NCBI RefSeq assembly: GCF_022811725.1
Contig: NZ_CP094527.1
Span: 6,014,001-6,078,000 of the forward strand
Source of the DNA: Mucilaginibacter sp. SMC90
GTDB lineage: Bacteria; Bacteroidota; Bacteroidia; Sphingobacteriales; Sphingobacteriaceae
Reading direction: 5' to 3'
DNA: 64,000 nucleotides
In this document: positions 24,676-33,200 of the stretch, in pieces
Layout of the letters: every line of letters begins with the position of its first letter
How positions within the stretch are numbered: position 1 is the stretch's first letter
Position numbers and translations under genes: made by a program
Notes under the pieces: generated by a model
Databases searched by the model: none
Told to the model about the DNA's origin: nothing
Seen by the model: the letters and a program-made list of their open reading frames with translations, nothing else

Positions 24676-26127
24676 CTACGCATCGGCCCCAAAAGCTTTA
24701 AGGTACGCGGTCCTTTCAACTATGGAGTGGATAACTACATCAAGCTGCTGCGATGTTGTATCTATATGGCCGATGATCTCTTTGTTAAGCGGATTTTGAA
24801 GATCGTCATTGTCAAATAAATTAACCAAACCTAAAATAGTAGCTACGGGCTTACGCAACTCGTGCGAGCTGATATTAGCGATGGTTTGCAGGCGATTGTT
24901 CTGCTCGCGGATATTATCTTCCGTTTTTTTGCTTTCAATTAACACCCTGAGAATATTAACTGTGCGTTCAATGATATTGAGCTCATCATTGCTGGGCTCG
25001 CGTATTTCATGATAATAAATACCAAACACAGCTAAAACCCTTGATCCTTTCGAACTCATTACCGGGGTAGACCAACAAGCCTTTAAACCATATGGCCTCA
25101 CCATATGAGCATAATTATCCCAAAGCTGATCGTTTTCAATATCGCTGACAATCACTTGCTCGCGATGATATACCGCCTTGCCGCAAGAGCCTATCTCCGG
25201 GCCAACGGGTAAACCTTCAAGCAAATCACAATAGGCTTGCGGCAACCGTGGTGCGGCAAGCACATGCATTTTTTCCTGTTGCTCATCTACTTCAAGTACA
25301 GAGCAAACCATATCCGGAAAAATCTGCTCAATGCCCCGTAACAATTCGCGTGCGGTTTGCCCAAGTGTATATTTGGCTGTGGCATTTAACTCAAGTACTT
25401 CTTTTTCGAGCCCTAATATCCATTCCTGCATTTTGATCTCTGTAATATCACGAATAAAAATAGCCAACTGGTTTTTATAGGGATAAACATTGATGCGCAG
25501 CCAGCTATTAGAGTAAGTATTGAGATATTGTACCTGTATCGATCTCCGCTCGGTTAATGATATATGAAACTCAGCGGCTACCCGCTCGTTCAAACCCAGG
25601 TTATCGATTTGCATGAAGTTCAAATCTTTCAGTTGTTCTACACCAAGATTGGTCATAGCATGAAATGCCGGGTTAAAAGCAGTAATATTCCATGATGAAT
25701 CAAGCACCGCAAAACCTTCATTAAGACTTTGGATAGTGTGCTGAACAATATCGTTTTCGGGCTGCCCAAGCATTCCGGCGAGAGTATTGCCGCTCGAATA
25801 GATGAGGTTATCGTCCTCGTTCAATACTACCGACCAAATAACACTAAAATAGCATCCATCTTTTGCCTTGATGCGGCTCTGATAACCAATTAGTTTTTTA
25901 TGAAGCAAAAGGCTGGCTTGCGATTCGGACTGGCGCTCCTTATCTGCCGGATGACAAATAGCTGCAATATTTAAATCCGCTAATTCCTCATCGGTATAAT
26001 TAAAAGTATTACGAAAGGCGTGGTTGGTATGAAGGATTGCACCATTCATATCCATAACAAAAAAAACGTCTTTTGAATGAGTGAAAAGTGATGTAAACCT
26101 CGTGTCCATTTGCTGCAGGCATAACAT
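24676..26127 (-). CDS. PAS-PAS-GAF protein with histidine-kinase dimerisation domain but no ATPase domain
   Basis: Cytoplasmic signalling protein of 483 residues. Order: PAS domain (about 10-125), second PAS (about 130-235), GAF domain (about 245-400) and a HisKA-type dimerisation helix pair with the H-box NISSHELRKPVATILGL (His422). The protein stops about 60 residues later, with no N, G1, F or G2 boxes of an ATPase domain, and the next gene does not supply one. Typical kinases of this type would run about 150 residues longer. The second Met (Met7, 26109) is an alternative start. It could be phosphorylated by another kinase, act as a phosphatase or adaptor, or be a decayed kinase. Confidence 0.88.
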   Translation of the reverse strand: MLCLQQMDTRFTSLFTHSKDVFFVMDMNGAILHTNHAFRNTFNYTDEELADLNIAAICHPADKERQSESQASLLLHKKLIGYQSRIKAKDGCYFSVIWSVVLNEDDNLIYSSGNTLAGMLGQPENDIVQHTIQSLNEGFAVLDSSWNITAFNPAFHAMTNLGVEQLKDLNFMQIDNLGLNERVAAEFHISLTERRSIQVQYLNTYSNSWLRINVYPYKNQLAIFIRDITEIKMQEWILGLEKEVLELNATAKYTLGQTARELLRGIEQIFPDMVCSVLEVDEQQEKMHVLAAPRLPQAYCDLLEGLPVGPEIGSCGKAVYHREQVIVSDIENDQLWDNYAHMVRPYGLKACWSTPVMSSKGSRVLAVFGIYYHEIREPSNDELNIIERTVNILRVLIESKKTEDNIREQNNRLQTIANISSHELRKPVATILGLVNLFDNDDLQNPLNKEIIGHIDTTSQQLDVVIHSIVERTAYLKAFGADA

Positions 26128-26173
26128 ATTTATAATAACTAAGTTATAAAAATGTTTGCAATATTATCTAATA

Positions 26174-26878
26174 TCAGGGAGTTGTTGATGCTACAGGTAT
26201 TATTTTTCCGTTAAAAAATTTACTTCCGGTTAAGGCAAAATCGGCAATATATTTACCCATTTCAAATGCCATCACCGGCGATTCATAACCCGGGAATGCC
26301 TGTTCCAGCATCTCAGTTTGTGCCGATCCTAAAGCAAGGCAATTTACTTTTACGCCCTGGTCTGTTAGTTCCTGCGCCAAACACTCGGTCAATGTATGTA
26401 AAGCTGATTTACTTGCAGAATATGCCGACAAACCCGGAAATTTAGCGCTTCCCTGGAAACCTCCCATGCTGCCGATATTAACAATATGCGAACCGGCGGG
26501 CATTAAAGGTAATAATGCCTGAACAACCCGTACGTGGCCAATGAAGTTGCTTTGCAGCATCTCTACGAAATCGGACTCAAGCAATTCTGTAAATGGTTTA
26601 TTGATAAGTACCCCGGCATTGTTGATCAAAATATCAACCCGGTTATCAAAATGCGATGCGATGAAATGCAGTAAACCCTCATAATCATCATGCACAATAT
26701 CAAATTTAAGTGCAAACAACTGGCAATCCGGATTTAACCCATGAGCTATTTCCAGCAAACGTTCCAGTTTATCCTGTGAGCGGGCCAAAGCAATTACTTT
26801 GTGGCTGCCCGATAGTATCAGTTCAATTACGGCTTCAAAGCCCACGCCGCTACTGGCACCGGTTATTATGATGTTCAT
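26174..26878 (-). CDS. short-chain dehydrogenase/reductase (SDR)
   Basis: NAD(P)-dependent oxidoreductase, 234 residues, classical SDR fold. Cofactor motif TGASSGVGFEA at the start, NNAGV near residue 90, and catalytic Ser in IVNIGSMGG with YSASKSAL supplying Tyr and Lys. Substrate unknown. It is downstream of the hydroxylase gene on the same strand, but 227 bp with a hairpin lie between them, so co-transcription is uncertain. Confidence 0.92.
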   Translation of the reverse strand: MNIIITGASSGVGFEAVIELILSGSHKVIALARSQDKLERLLEIAHGLNPDCQLFALKFDIVHDDYEGLLHFIASHFDNRVDILINNAGVLINKPFTELLESDFVEMLQSNFIGHVRVVQALLPLMPAGSHIVNIGSMGGFQGSAKFPGLSAYSASKSALHTLTECLAQELTDQGVKVNCLALGSAQTEMLEQAFPGYESPVMAFEMGKYIADFALTGSKFFNGKIIPVASTTP

Positions 26879-26975
26879 ACGCCCCTACCCCCCTAAAGGG
26901 GGAATAATTGTTTGTTAATCGATTTGTTTTTCACCGTCATTACTTCGTATCCACACATGGCAAGTTGTAGAATCC

Positions 26976-27008
26976 AGACTTACGAAGTTTTAAAGACTTC
27001 GTAAGTCT
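26976..27008. repeat. 13-bp perfect inverted repeat
   Basis: AGACTTACGAAGT (26976-26988) and ACTTCGTAAGTCT (26996-27008) pair perfectly around a 7-base loop. It lies between the hydroxylase stop and the SDR start. No T-run adjoins it on either strand. The core CGAAGT resembles the arms at 1921 and 57905, but the sequence is otherwise different. Confidence 0.7.
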
Positions 27009-27105
27009 TCTGCTTTGTCATTTCCAACTTCAGAGTCCATAGGTTTTCAAATCCGCAATGACAATCAGTTTTGACATCCGCAATTATATCAATAAATATC
27101 AATTG

Positions 27106-28884
27106 CTAAACTACCAATTTTTGCTCAACCGGATGCTTGATCAGGTAAAAACCATCGCTGATGAGTTTACCGTATTCGGGCTCATTATGTCCTTTTTGTT
27201 CAAGAAAATATTTGATCTCGGCAGCCAGTGCAGGCTCTACACCTTCATGATCAAGTATTTCCAATATCTCCAAAGCACAAAGCCAGTCATCATGATGGTC
27301 TTTTTGCAATTGCAGCCATACGTTACCTAAAAAGCCATAGTCGCCATGGTTTATACGACAATTACGCACCTGTTGATATAGCCTGTGCAGTTCTTTGGTT
27401 TTATGATCGTGTGCGGCATGATGGGTTTCTGTTTTTGATTTATAAACAATGGTTTCGTAGGCTTCCCTATCGGCAGCCCCGCAAAATACAGAAACGATCT
27501 CTTCACCGACAGCCATATCATAAACACCCCAGGCCGGGTCAAACAACACCATTCCATCTTTATCGGTAACGGTGACTTCATCAAAAGTGATCACCATGAT
27601 CTTTTCTTCTGACGAAAGCACATTTTTTACAATACCTTTTATGGTAATCCCGCTTTCAAAATGCAGCTCGGTTTCCAGGCCTTTTACTATACCCGCTTGT
27701 TTTAAATCATCTGCTGAAAAATCTTCCAAAGCAACATTACTATTTTTCAGCTTACCAACCGGCGAGCTGAAACCATCCTTATGATAGTCTTTACCGTGTC
27801 CTTTTAACTGTTTATTGTTCAGGGCCAACGCGGTAGGGCCTGTGGTTTTAATAAAATATGGCTTCCCGCCGGCATCTGTCTTAAAATCGGTAACGGTACC
27901 CGAAACCTGTAAGCCTGAACTGTAAACCACAGTACAGGTATTTTTGCTCTCAACCGCTTTATTTAAACCATAAGCGCCTCCTTTTCTAAAAGACATGGTA
28001 TCTGCAAACTCTTCCAGCACATTGATCAGGTTTTGAAAATCAGGAGTTACAAAAAGCTGCGGTTGAGGCTTGGTGATGTCATAAGTATATTTAACAGCTC
28101 CGATATCATACCATAGTTTTCCTACATGTTTTTGCATGCAGGTTGAACTTTCGCCTATGGATGAAAGCAGGCCTGCACCGTAAATCTTTGGCTGCTCTAA
28201 GGTTCCGATCAGGCCATACTCTACCGTCCACCAGTGTAAACGGCTCAATAATGCCATTTCCGAAGGTTCGCCCATGTTTTGCTGGCAATAAGATACCTGT
28301 TCCTCGGCCTTGATGATCTCATTTTCATCGGCGTCGGGCATTTCTTTTAAAATTGATAAAGCGCGGATAGCTTCATACAACTCAAAATCCTGTGCCGAAA
28401 ACATGGCCTTGGCCCCTATCGACCCAAAATAGCTTAGATATTCGTGGTAATCCTTATCGGCAATTATGGGTGCATGCCCTGCCGATTCATGGATGATATC
28501 GGGTGCAGGCGTATATTCGATATGTTTTAACTGGCGGATATCGGCAGCTATAACCAATACCCGGTAAGCCTGGTACTCCATAAAGGCCGCCGGCGGAATA
28601 AAACCATCAACGGTAACCGCACCCCAGCCAATTTTACCAAGGGCATCGTTCATCTCCTGCAAATTGGGGATATGTTCAATAGTTAACCCTGCTTTTTGCA
28701 AACCGGGGATATACGGATAGTAGGCAACGTCTTTAAGATAGCTGTAATTCTGGCGCATCACATAGCGCCACACCGCATGGTCAATGGGCGTGTAGTGCTC
28801 GTAGTGCTGGTCGACTATAAATTGTTTTAAATGACCGGGCAATGCCGCAACCTGCGGATTATTAAAATCATTAAAATGGCTCAT
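27106..28884 (-). CDS. aromatic amino acid hydroxylase (phenylalanine 4-monooxygenase type) with long C-terminal extension
   Basis: Iron- and pterin-dependent hydroxylase, probably converting phenylalanine to tyrosine. The catalytic part is in the first ~310 residues. The iron ligands are visible: H132 and H137 in PDIIHESAGHAP, and E222 in WTVEYGLIG. Bacterial PhhA is about 260-300 residues; this protein has 592. The extra part contains a beta-rich domain with two related stretches (SSGLQVSGTV near 320 and ESGITIKGIV near 405) and a helical C-terminal domain (about 500-590). HPPD and homogentisate dioxygenase genes 13-15 kb away continue the pathway. No pterin recycling gene adjoins it. Confidence 0.9.
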   Translation of the reverse strand: MSHFNDFNNPQVAALPGHLKQFIVDQHYEHYTPIDHAVWRYVMRQNYSYLKDVAYYPYIPGLQKAGLTIEHIPNLQEMNDALGKIGWGAVTVDGFIPPAAFMEYQAYRVLVIAADIRQLKHIEYTPAPDIIHESAGHAPIIADKDYHEYLSYFGSIGAKAMFSAQDFELYEAIRALSILKEMPDADENEIIKAEEQVSYCQQNMGEPSEMALLSRLHWWTVEYGLIGTLEQPKIYGAGLLSSIGESSTCMQKHVGKLWYDIGAVKYTYDITKPQPQLFVTPDFQNLINVLEEFADTMSFRKGGAYGLNKAVESKNTCTVVYSSGLQVSGTVTDFKTDAGGKPYFIKTTGPTALALNNKQLKGHGKDYHKDGFSSPVGKLKNSNVALEDFSADDLKQAGIVKGLETELHFESGITIKGIVKNVLSSEEKIMVITFDEVTVTDKDGMVLFDPAWGVYDMAVGEEIVSVFCGAADREAYETIVYKSKTETHHAAHDHKTKELHRLYQQVRNCRINHGDYGFLGNVWLQLQKDHHDDWLCALEILEILDHEGVEPALAAEIKYFLEQKGHNEPEYGKLISDGFYLIKHPVEQKLVV

Positions 28885-28985
28885 TGATAAACTGACGATT
28901 TATAATATAACGCCAAGTTTAGCAGTTGGTTGCCATGAAAACAAACTTCAGTCTATTATTATGAAATTAGATTTTAAACAGAATA

Positions 28986-29945
28986 TTATTCTTCTATAGG
29001 GTGATTTTCCAATTTTGGTTCTTCACCTTTTTTAAGGCCTGCGTCCAGCCGTTTAGGAGCAAGTACATAATACACACCAAATAAGGCCACAATAATTGAA
29101 ATAAGGTAGAACCCAAAGCTCAGGTAAACCGCCATATCTTCGGTAAGGTTAAACTGGCGGGCCAGTGTAAGGAACAGCGCATCGCGGATACCGCCGCCGC
29201 CCAAACTAAACGGAATAATAGCCGCTAACGATGAAAAAAGGAATGACAGCAGGTAAGGAGCAAATTTACCGTTGAAATCCTGCGCCAGCAGTAAACAAAC
29301 AATGGTAAGTAATTGCATGCTTTGTACGCCGATTGCTTTTAAATGCGCCTGTAAAAAGTTGTGGGTGTATTCTTTAAAAAACTTGCGGGCTACAAAATAA
29401 TAGATCACGGAACCAACCGATACTATACTGAGCGGCCAGCCAAGGTGATAAGGAAAACTTGGTATTAAAATAACCAGGCCCACTACAATAGCGCCTATTG
29501 CCCAAAAACCGCTCAACCTGTCAAACAGGATAGCCCAGAATACTTTTTTGGTTGGTAAATTATAGCGTTTGTGCAATAGGTAAATTTTGTAGCCATCGCC
29601 GCCGATGCCGCCGGGTAATAACACATTATAACACAAGCCAAGAAAATACAAGCGAAGGTTAAAGCGCCAATCTAACCGTAAACCAATTGATTTAAAATAG
29701 CTTAATAGCCTCCATGACGAAAAAAGCATCGACCCGACATAACAGGCAATAGCAGCTGCAAGCCAGGCCCTATCGGCATTGGCAAGGCGGTCTTTTATTT
29801 TAACAAAAGGTACTTTACTGAAAACCCAGTAAAGCAAACCACCGGTTACTACTATGATGAGGATTACTTTTACTACGCCCCAAAGCTTACCTTTCCAGGT
29901 TTTATGTTCGGCACCTTCGTCAATGATGTCTTCTGGTTGTGTCAT
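28986..29945 (-). CDS. lysylphosphatidylglycerol synthase-like (flippase-type) membrane protein
   Basis: Integral membrane protein of 319 residues with about eight helices, matching the transmembrane half of MprF/LPG synthase (UPF0104). The motif LPGGIGGDGYKIYLLHKR and the later IPFSLGGGGIRDALFL are characteristic. There is no cytoplasmic aminoacyl-transfer domain, so a lipid flippase-like or other role is likely rather than lysinylation. A -7 box TAGCTTTG (29960-29953) lies just before the ATG. Confidence 0.88.
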   Translation of the reverse strand: MTQPEDIIDEGAEHKTWKGKLWGVVKVILIIVVTGGLLYWVFSKVPFVKIKDRLANADRAWLAAAIACYVGSMLFSSWRLLSYFKSIGLRLDWRFNLRLYFLGLCYNVLLPGGIGGDGYKIYLLHKRYNLPTKKVFWAILFDRLSGFWAIGAIVVGLVILIPSFPYHLGWPLSIVSVGSVIYYFVARKFFKEYTHNFLQAHLKAIGVQSMQLLTIVCLLLAQDFNGKFAPYLLSFLFSSLAAIIPFSLGGGGIRDALFLTLARQFNLTEDMAVYLSFGFYLISIIVALFGVYYVLAPKRLDAGLKKGEEPKLENHPIEE

Positions 29946-30178
29946 TCGGCTGCAAAGCTATGTTATTTTTTTATTTGGATGTACAGGATAGTCAATTAAC
30001 AATTTTTCTTCATTTTGTTTTCACAAATATTAAAAGCAGTAAATCAGGTTATTATTACAAACCAATTTCCTGCCTGGTTAACTCATTTGTTTCTGCAATT
30101 AACCATAACCATTGTAATCAAATATTCAACTCTGTGTAATCATAATATCAATTCGGTGAAATCCTAACAACAAAGTGT

Positions 30179-30186
30179 TATTTTTG
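30179..30186 (+). promoter_or_regulatory. possible aguB -7 box
   Basis: TATTTTTG matches TAnnTTTG and ends 16 bp before the ATG at 30203, giving a short leader that still includes the RBS GGAG. No -33 match at the expected spacing. Confidence 0.4.
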
Positions 30187-30202
30187 CGCAAATTTTTTGG
30201 AG

Positions 30203-31072
30203 ATGAGTAAAGTAAACGTTGGTTTAGTACAAATGACCTGTACTGCTGATAAACAGCAGAACCTGGAAAAGGCTATTGTTAAAGTAAGGGAAGCTGCCGC
30301 CAAAGGCGCGCAAATAGTTTGTTTACAGGAACTTTTTACCTCACTTTATTTTTGCGATGTTGAGGATTATGACAATTTTAAGCTGGCCGAAGCTATTCCC
30401 GGTCCATCAACCGATGAACTTTCGAAGGTTGCTGCTGAGCTTAACGTAGTGATCATTGCTTCATTGTTTGAAAAACGTGCCCAGGGTGTTTATCACAATA
30501 CTACCGCTGTTTTGGATGCCGACGGAAGCTACTTAGGCAAGTATCGCAAAATGCACATCCCCGACGATCCGGGCTTTTACGAAAAATTTTACTTCACCCC
30601 AGGCGATTTGGGTTACAAAGTTTTCAATACCAAATTTGCCCGCGTAGGCGTATTGATTTGCTGGGACCAATGGTACCCAGAAGCAGCACGCATCACCGCC
30701 TTAATGGGTGCTGATATATTATTTTACCCAACCGCCATTGGCTGGGCTACTACCCAGGATGAAGCCACCAATGTGGAACAATATAATGCATGGCAAACCA
30801 TCCAGCGTTCGCACGCTATAGCTAACGGAATACACGTGGTAAGTGTAAACCGCGTAGGCGAAGAAGCCGGCGTAAAATTCTGGGGCGGTTCATTCTTTGC
30901 CAATCCGTTTGGTGCAATTATTCACCAAACTTCACATGATCAGGAAGAAGTAATTGTGCAAGAACTTGATTTGGACAAGTCGGATTACTATAGGAGTCAC
31001 TGGCCGTTTTTACGTGACAGAAGAATAGACAGCTATCAGCCAATAACAAAAAGGTTATTAGACGAGGACTAA
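30203..31072 (+). CDS. aguB: N-carbamoylputrescine amidase
   Basis: Nitrilase-superfamily hydrolase of 289 residues that converts N-carbamoylputrescine to putrescine, CO2 and ammonia. The Glu-Lys-Cys triad is visible: Glu in LQELFTSLYF, Lys in KYRKMHIPDDPGFYEKFYF, Cys153 in VGVLICWDQWYPE. The AguB-type stretches EKFYFTPGD and HGDD-like VNRVGEE are present. ATG 30203 is preferred to an in-frame TTG at 30197, because GGAG sits directly before it. It is followed by aguA after a palindromic repeat; both act in agmatine-to-putrescine conversion. Confidence 0.95.
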   Translation: MSKVNVGLVQMTCTADKQQNLEKAIVKVREAAAKGAQIVCLQELFTSLYFCDVEDYDNFKLAEAIPGPSTDELSKVAAELNVVIIASLFEKRAQGVYHNTTAVLDADGSYLGKYRKMHIPDDPGFYEKFYFTPGDLGYKVFNTKFARVGVLICWDQWYPEAARITALMGADILFYPTAIGWATTQDEATNVEQYNAWQTIQRSHAIANGIHVVSVNRVGEEAGVKFWGGSFFANPFGAIIHQTSHDQEEVIVQELDLDKSDYYRSHWPFLRDRRIDSYQPITKRLLDED

Positions 31073-31083
31073 TCCCCCCATAT

Positions 31084-31175
31084 GTCATTGCGAGGAGGCA
31101 CGACGAAGCAATCTCGTAGCTATGCAAATCAACCATGCATTGGCTACGAGATTGCCGCGCTACGCTCGCAATGAC
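31084..31175. repeat. GTCATTGCGAG palindromic repeat, copy 3
   Basis: 92 bp between aguB and aguA. Its reverse complement has the same order of subdomains as copies 1, 2 and 5, so it is inserted in the opposite orientation. The arms GCAATCTCGTAGC / GCTACGAGATTGC are perfectly complementary, a sign of compensatory change. Confidence 0.92.
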
Positions 31176-31186
31176 ATACAGTTTCT

Positions 31187-31194
31187 TACATTTG
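31187..31194 (+). promoter_or_regulatory. possible aguA -7 box
   Basis: TACATTTG, an exact TAnnTTTG match, lies 11 bp after the repeat's right end and 13 bp before the ATG at 31207. It suggests aguA has its own promoter. The -33 position falls inside the repeat and has no TTTG. Confidence 0.45.
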
Positions 31195-31206
31195 CACTAC
31201 CAAATT

Positions 31207-32262
31207 ATGAGCCAACAAATTTCAACTATACTAACTCCCGCCTCGCAAGGCTTCCATTTCCCTGCCGAGTGGGCTAAACATACAGCTACCTGGTTGAGCT
31301 GGCCGCACAAAGAGGCTTCGTGGCCCGGCAAGATAGACACCATTTACGCACCTTATATCGCTTTTATAAAAGTGGTTTCTGAGCAGGAACTGGTACGCAT
31401 TAACGTGGTAAACGAGGATATGAAAGCCTCGGTGATTTTCCAGCTGCAGAATGCCGGGGTTGATTTAAGCAAAATAGAGATCTTTGAATTCCCTACTAAT
31501 GATGCCTGGTGCCGTGATCACGGTCCGGCGTTTTTGATAAACCCAACTACCAGGCAAAAAGCCATTGTTGATTGGGGATATAACGCATGGGGCGGCAAGT
31601 ATCCGCCATTTGATTTGGATGATGTGATCCCTACCAAAATAGGCAACCACTTTGGCCTGCCAGTATTTAACCCGGGCATTGTGATGGAAGGCGGCTCGGT
31701 TGACTTTAATGGTAAAGGAACTATTTTAACTACCACAGCCTGCCTGCTTAATAAAAACCGTAACCCGGAGCTTAATCAGCAGCAGATTGAAAGCTACCTG
31801 CAAAACTATTACGGCGCAGAACAGATTTTATGGTTAGGTGATGGGATTATTGGTGATGATACCGATGGGCATATCGACGATATTACCCGTTTTGTAAACG
31901 AGGATACAGTGGTTACCGTTGTTGAGGAAGATAAGAACGACGAGAACTACCACATTCTTCAGGAAAACCTCGAAACCCTGAAAACCATGCGCCTGCTTAA
32001 CGGCAAACAACTTAACATTGTTGAATTGCCGATGCCTGATGCAGTAGTTTATGAAGATACCCGTTTACCGGCCTCATACGCTAATTTTTATATAGCTAAT
32101 TCGGCGGTGATAGTGCCTACTTACCGTTCAAAAAACGACGATAAAGCACTTGACATATTAACTCAATGCTTCCCCGACCGTAAGGTAGTAGGCATTGACA
32201 GCACCGACATTATCTGGGGCCTCGGCAGTTTCCATTGCCTGAGCCAGCAGGAACCGGAATAA
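31207..32262 (+). CDS. aguA: agmatine deiminase
   Basis: Guanidino-modifying enzyme (351 residues) that hydrolyses agmatine to N-carbamoylputrescine and ammonia; cytoplasmic. Family stretches: FHFPAEWAKHTATWLSWP at the start, NDAWCRDHGPAFLI, MEGGSVDFNGKGTIL, GDDTDGHIDDITRFV, and the catalytic Cys344 in GSFHCLSQQEPE. The usual GGGNIHC reads GLGSFHC here. The ATG at 31207 is chosen: the longer frame from 31135 begins inside the palindromic repeat and lies upstream of the -7 box. Its product is the substrate of the preceding aguB enzyme. Confidence 0.96.
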   Translation: MSQQISTILTPASQGFHFPAEWAKHTATWLSWPHKEASWPGKIDTIYAPYIAFIKVVSEQELVRINVVNEDMKASVIFQLQNAGVDLSKIEIFEFPTNDAWCRDHGPAFLINPTTRQKAIVDWGYNAWGGKYPPFDLDDVIPTKIGNHFGLPVFNPGIVMEGGSVDFNGKGTILTTTACLLNKNRNPELNQQQIESYLQNYYGAEQILWLGDGIIGDDTDGHIDDITRFVNEDTVVTVVEEDKNDENYHILQENLETLKTMRLLNGKQLNIVELPMPDAVVYEDTRLPASYANFYIANSAVIVPTYRSKNDDKALDILTQCFPDRKVVGIDSTDIIWGLGSFHCLSQQEPE

Positions 32263-32273
32263 GCCCCACCCAA

Positions 32274-32302
32274 CCCTCCCCTGACGGGGAGGGCTTTTTT
32301 TT
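32274..32302 (+). terminator. intrinsic terminator of aguA
   Basis: CCCTCCCC (32274-32281) pairs with GGGGAGGG (32286-32293) around TGAC, followed by C and eight T. It lies 12 bp after the aguA stop. Confidence 0.93.
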
Positions 32303-32312
32303 GCAAAAAATT

Positions 32313-32464
32313 GTCATTTCGATAGAGCATGGGAGGGCATAAGCGATTGGAGCGAAAGAGAAATCTCATACAACAAGCATAGCCACGCATACATGCTTTA
32401 CAGCATAGCGTATAAGATTTCTCCTCACGGCGCCGCGCACCCCCAACCGGTTCGTCGAAATGAC
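32313..32464. repeat. GTCATTTCGA palindromic repeat (second family), copy 1
   Basis: 152 bp, ends GTCATTTCGA... and ...TCGAAATGAC, with inner arms GAGAAATCTCATAC / GTATAAGATTTCTC. The copy at 57106-57255 is the same element in the opposite orientation. The design mirrors the GTCATTGCGAG family, but the sequence is distinct. Confidence 0.88.
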
Positions 32465-32528
32465 AATTCGATTTTTATCAATATTTTTCATCCTGCTTCC
32501 CACCCTCTTCCTTTCTTGTTTCCTGCAT

Positions 32529-32594
32529 CTTGACTTCTTGCCTCTCTCCTCTTGTCTTCTTGCCTCTCTCCTCTTGACTTCTTGCCTCTCTCCC
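32529..32594. repeat. three tandem 22-bp polypyrimidine repeats
   Basis: Three head-to-tail units (32529-32550, 32551-32572, 32573-32594), each CTTGACTTCTTGCCTCTCTC plus two bases, differing at one or two positions. Flanking DNA (32500-32660) is also C/T-rich on this strand. The reverse strand (CAAGAAGTCAAGA) resembles purine-rich DNA at 63840-63905. Confidence 0.85.
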
Positions 32595-32661
32595 CTGCCT
32601 CTCTTTTCACCGCCTTTATCCCCCATTTTACCGACATCTCCCCTTGCACCGCCAAGTATTG

Positions 32662-32693
32662 ATTGACCTGCCTGCCACATCGCTGTAGATTTG
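32662..32693 (+). promoter_or_regulatory. promoter of the 135-residue LiaF-like gene
   Basis: ATTG (32662-32665), a 20-bp spacer and TAGATTTG (32686-32693) fit the Bacteroidota consensus with one mismatch at -33. It lies 23 bp before the ATG at 32716. Confidence 0.6.
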
Positions 32694-32715
32694 GGTAACA
32701 TTAAAACTTAAAGCG

Positions 32716-33123
32716 ATGAACAACGATATAATAAACACCGAAAACAAAAGAAATGGCAAAATCATGTTAGGAATAATTTTACTGGCAGCCGGTGGTTTAT
32801 TTCTGATAGATCAGCTTGATGCCTTACTTATTCCTGATTGGCTTTTTAGCTGGCCAATGTGGTTCATAGCCTGGGGCGCTTACATGGGTGCCAAACATGA
32901 TTTCAAAAAACCATCATGGATTTTCATGATACTGATAGGCGTGATATTCCTCATCAATGAAAACGTTTATGATGCCGACCGCATAACCTGGCCAATTGCA
33001 CTTATCATACTTGGTGCCTGGATAGCCATCAGACCGGCAAAACAAACCGACCGTGACTTTTGGGAAAAGAATGAAAAAGCCAAACAGCATTTCGACTTTG
33101 AGCAGCCTAAAACAGAAGCTTAA
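32716..33123 (+). CDS. membrane protein with LiaF-type transmembrane domain (DUF5668-like)
   Basis: 135 residues with four hydrophobic segments (about 17-36, 44-60, 70-84, 92-106) and a charged C-terminal tail. It is clearly a paralogue of the N-terminal half of the protein at 34624-35481: both begin MNNDI, continue with GIILLA.GG and have the pattern W.GAYMGAKH/WGVYVGAKH and an [LI]NE/TEN-type loop. LiaF proteins of Firmicutes restrain envelope-stress kinases; the role here is inferred only from this likeness. The C-terminal beta domain of LiaF is missing. Confidence 0.8.
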   Translation: MNNDIINTENKRNGKIMLGIILLAAGGLFLIDQLDALLIPDWLFSWPMWFIAWGAYMGAKHDFKKPSWIFMILIGVIFLINENVYDADRITWPIALIILGAWIAIRPAKQTDRDFWEKNEKAKQHFDFEQPKTEA

Positions 33124-33148
33124 ACTCAACCATCCATCATATATATCG

Positions 33149-33188
33149 AAGCCGGGGCATTTTTAAAAAGCCCCGGCTTTTTGTTTTT
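33149..33188. terminator. bidirectional intrinsic terminator
   Basis: AAGCCGGGGC (33149-33158) pairs with GCCCCGGCTT (33170-33179) and is followed by a T-run. It stands between two convergent genes (ends 33123 and 33201) and has A-runs on the left arm side, so it could work both ways. Confidence 0.92.
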
Positions 33189-33200
33189 CTTATTTGAGAA

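Noticed and set aside
31135..31206. Upstream extension of aguA
   Set aside because: Those codons come from the palindromic repeat and lie before the -7 box at 31187; the family N-terminus fits the ATG at 31207.
32529..32594. CRISPR-like tandem repeats
   Set aside because: Three units touch each other without spacers, so this is a simple tandem repeat. No Cas gene is present.
32366..32701. Two overlapping frames in the C/T-rich region (also 32460-32666 on the plus strand)
   Set aside because: Low-complexity products of the 22-bp tandem repeats and of the palindromic repeat, with no family features.
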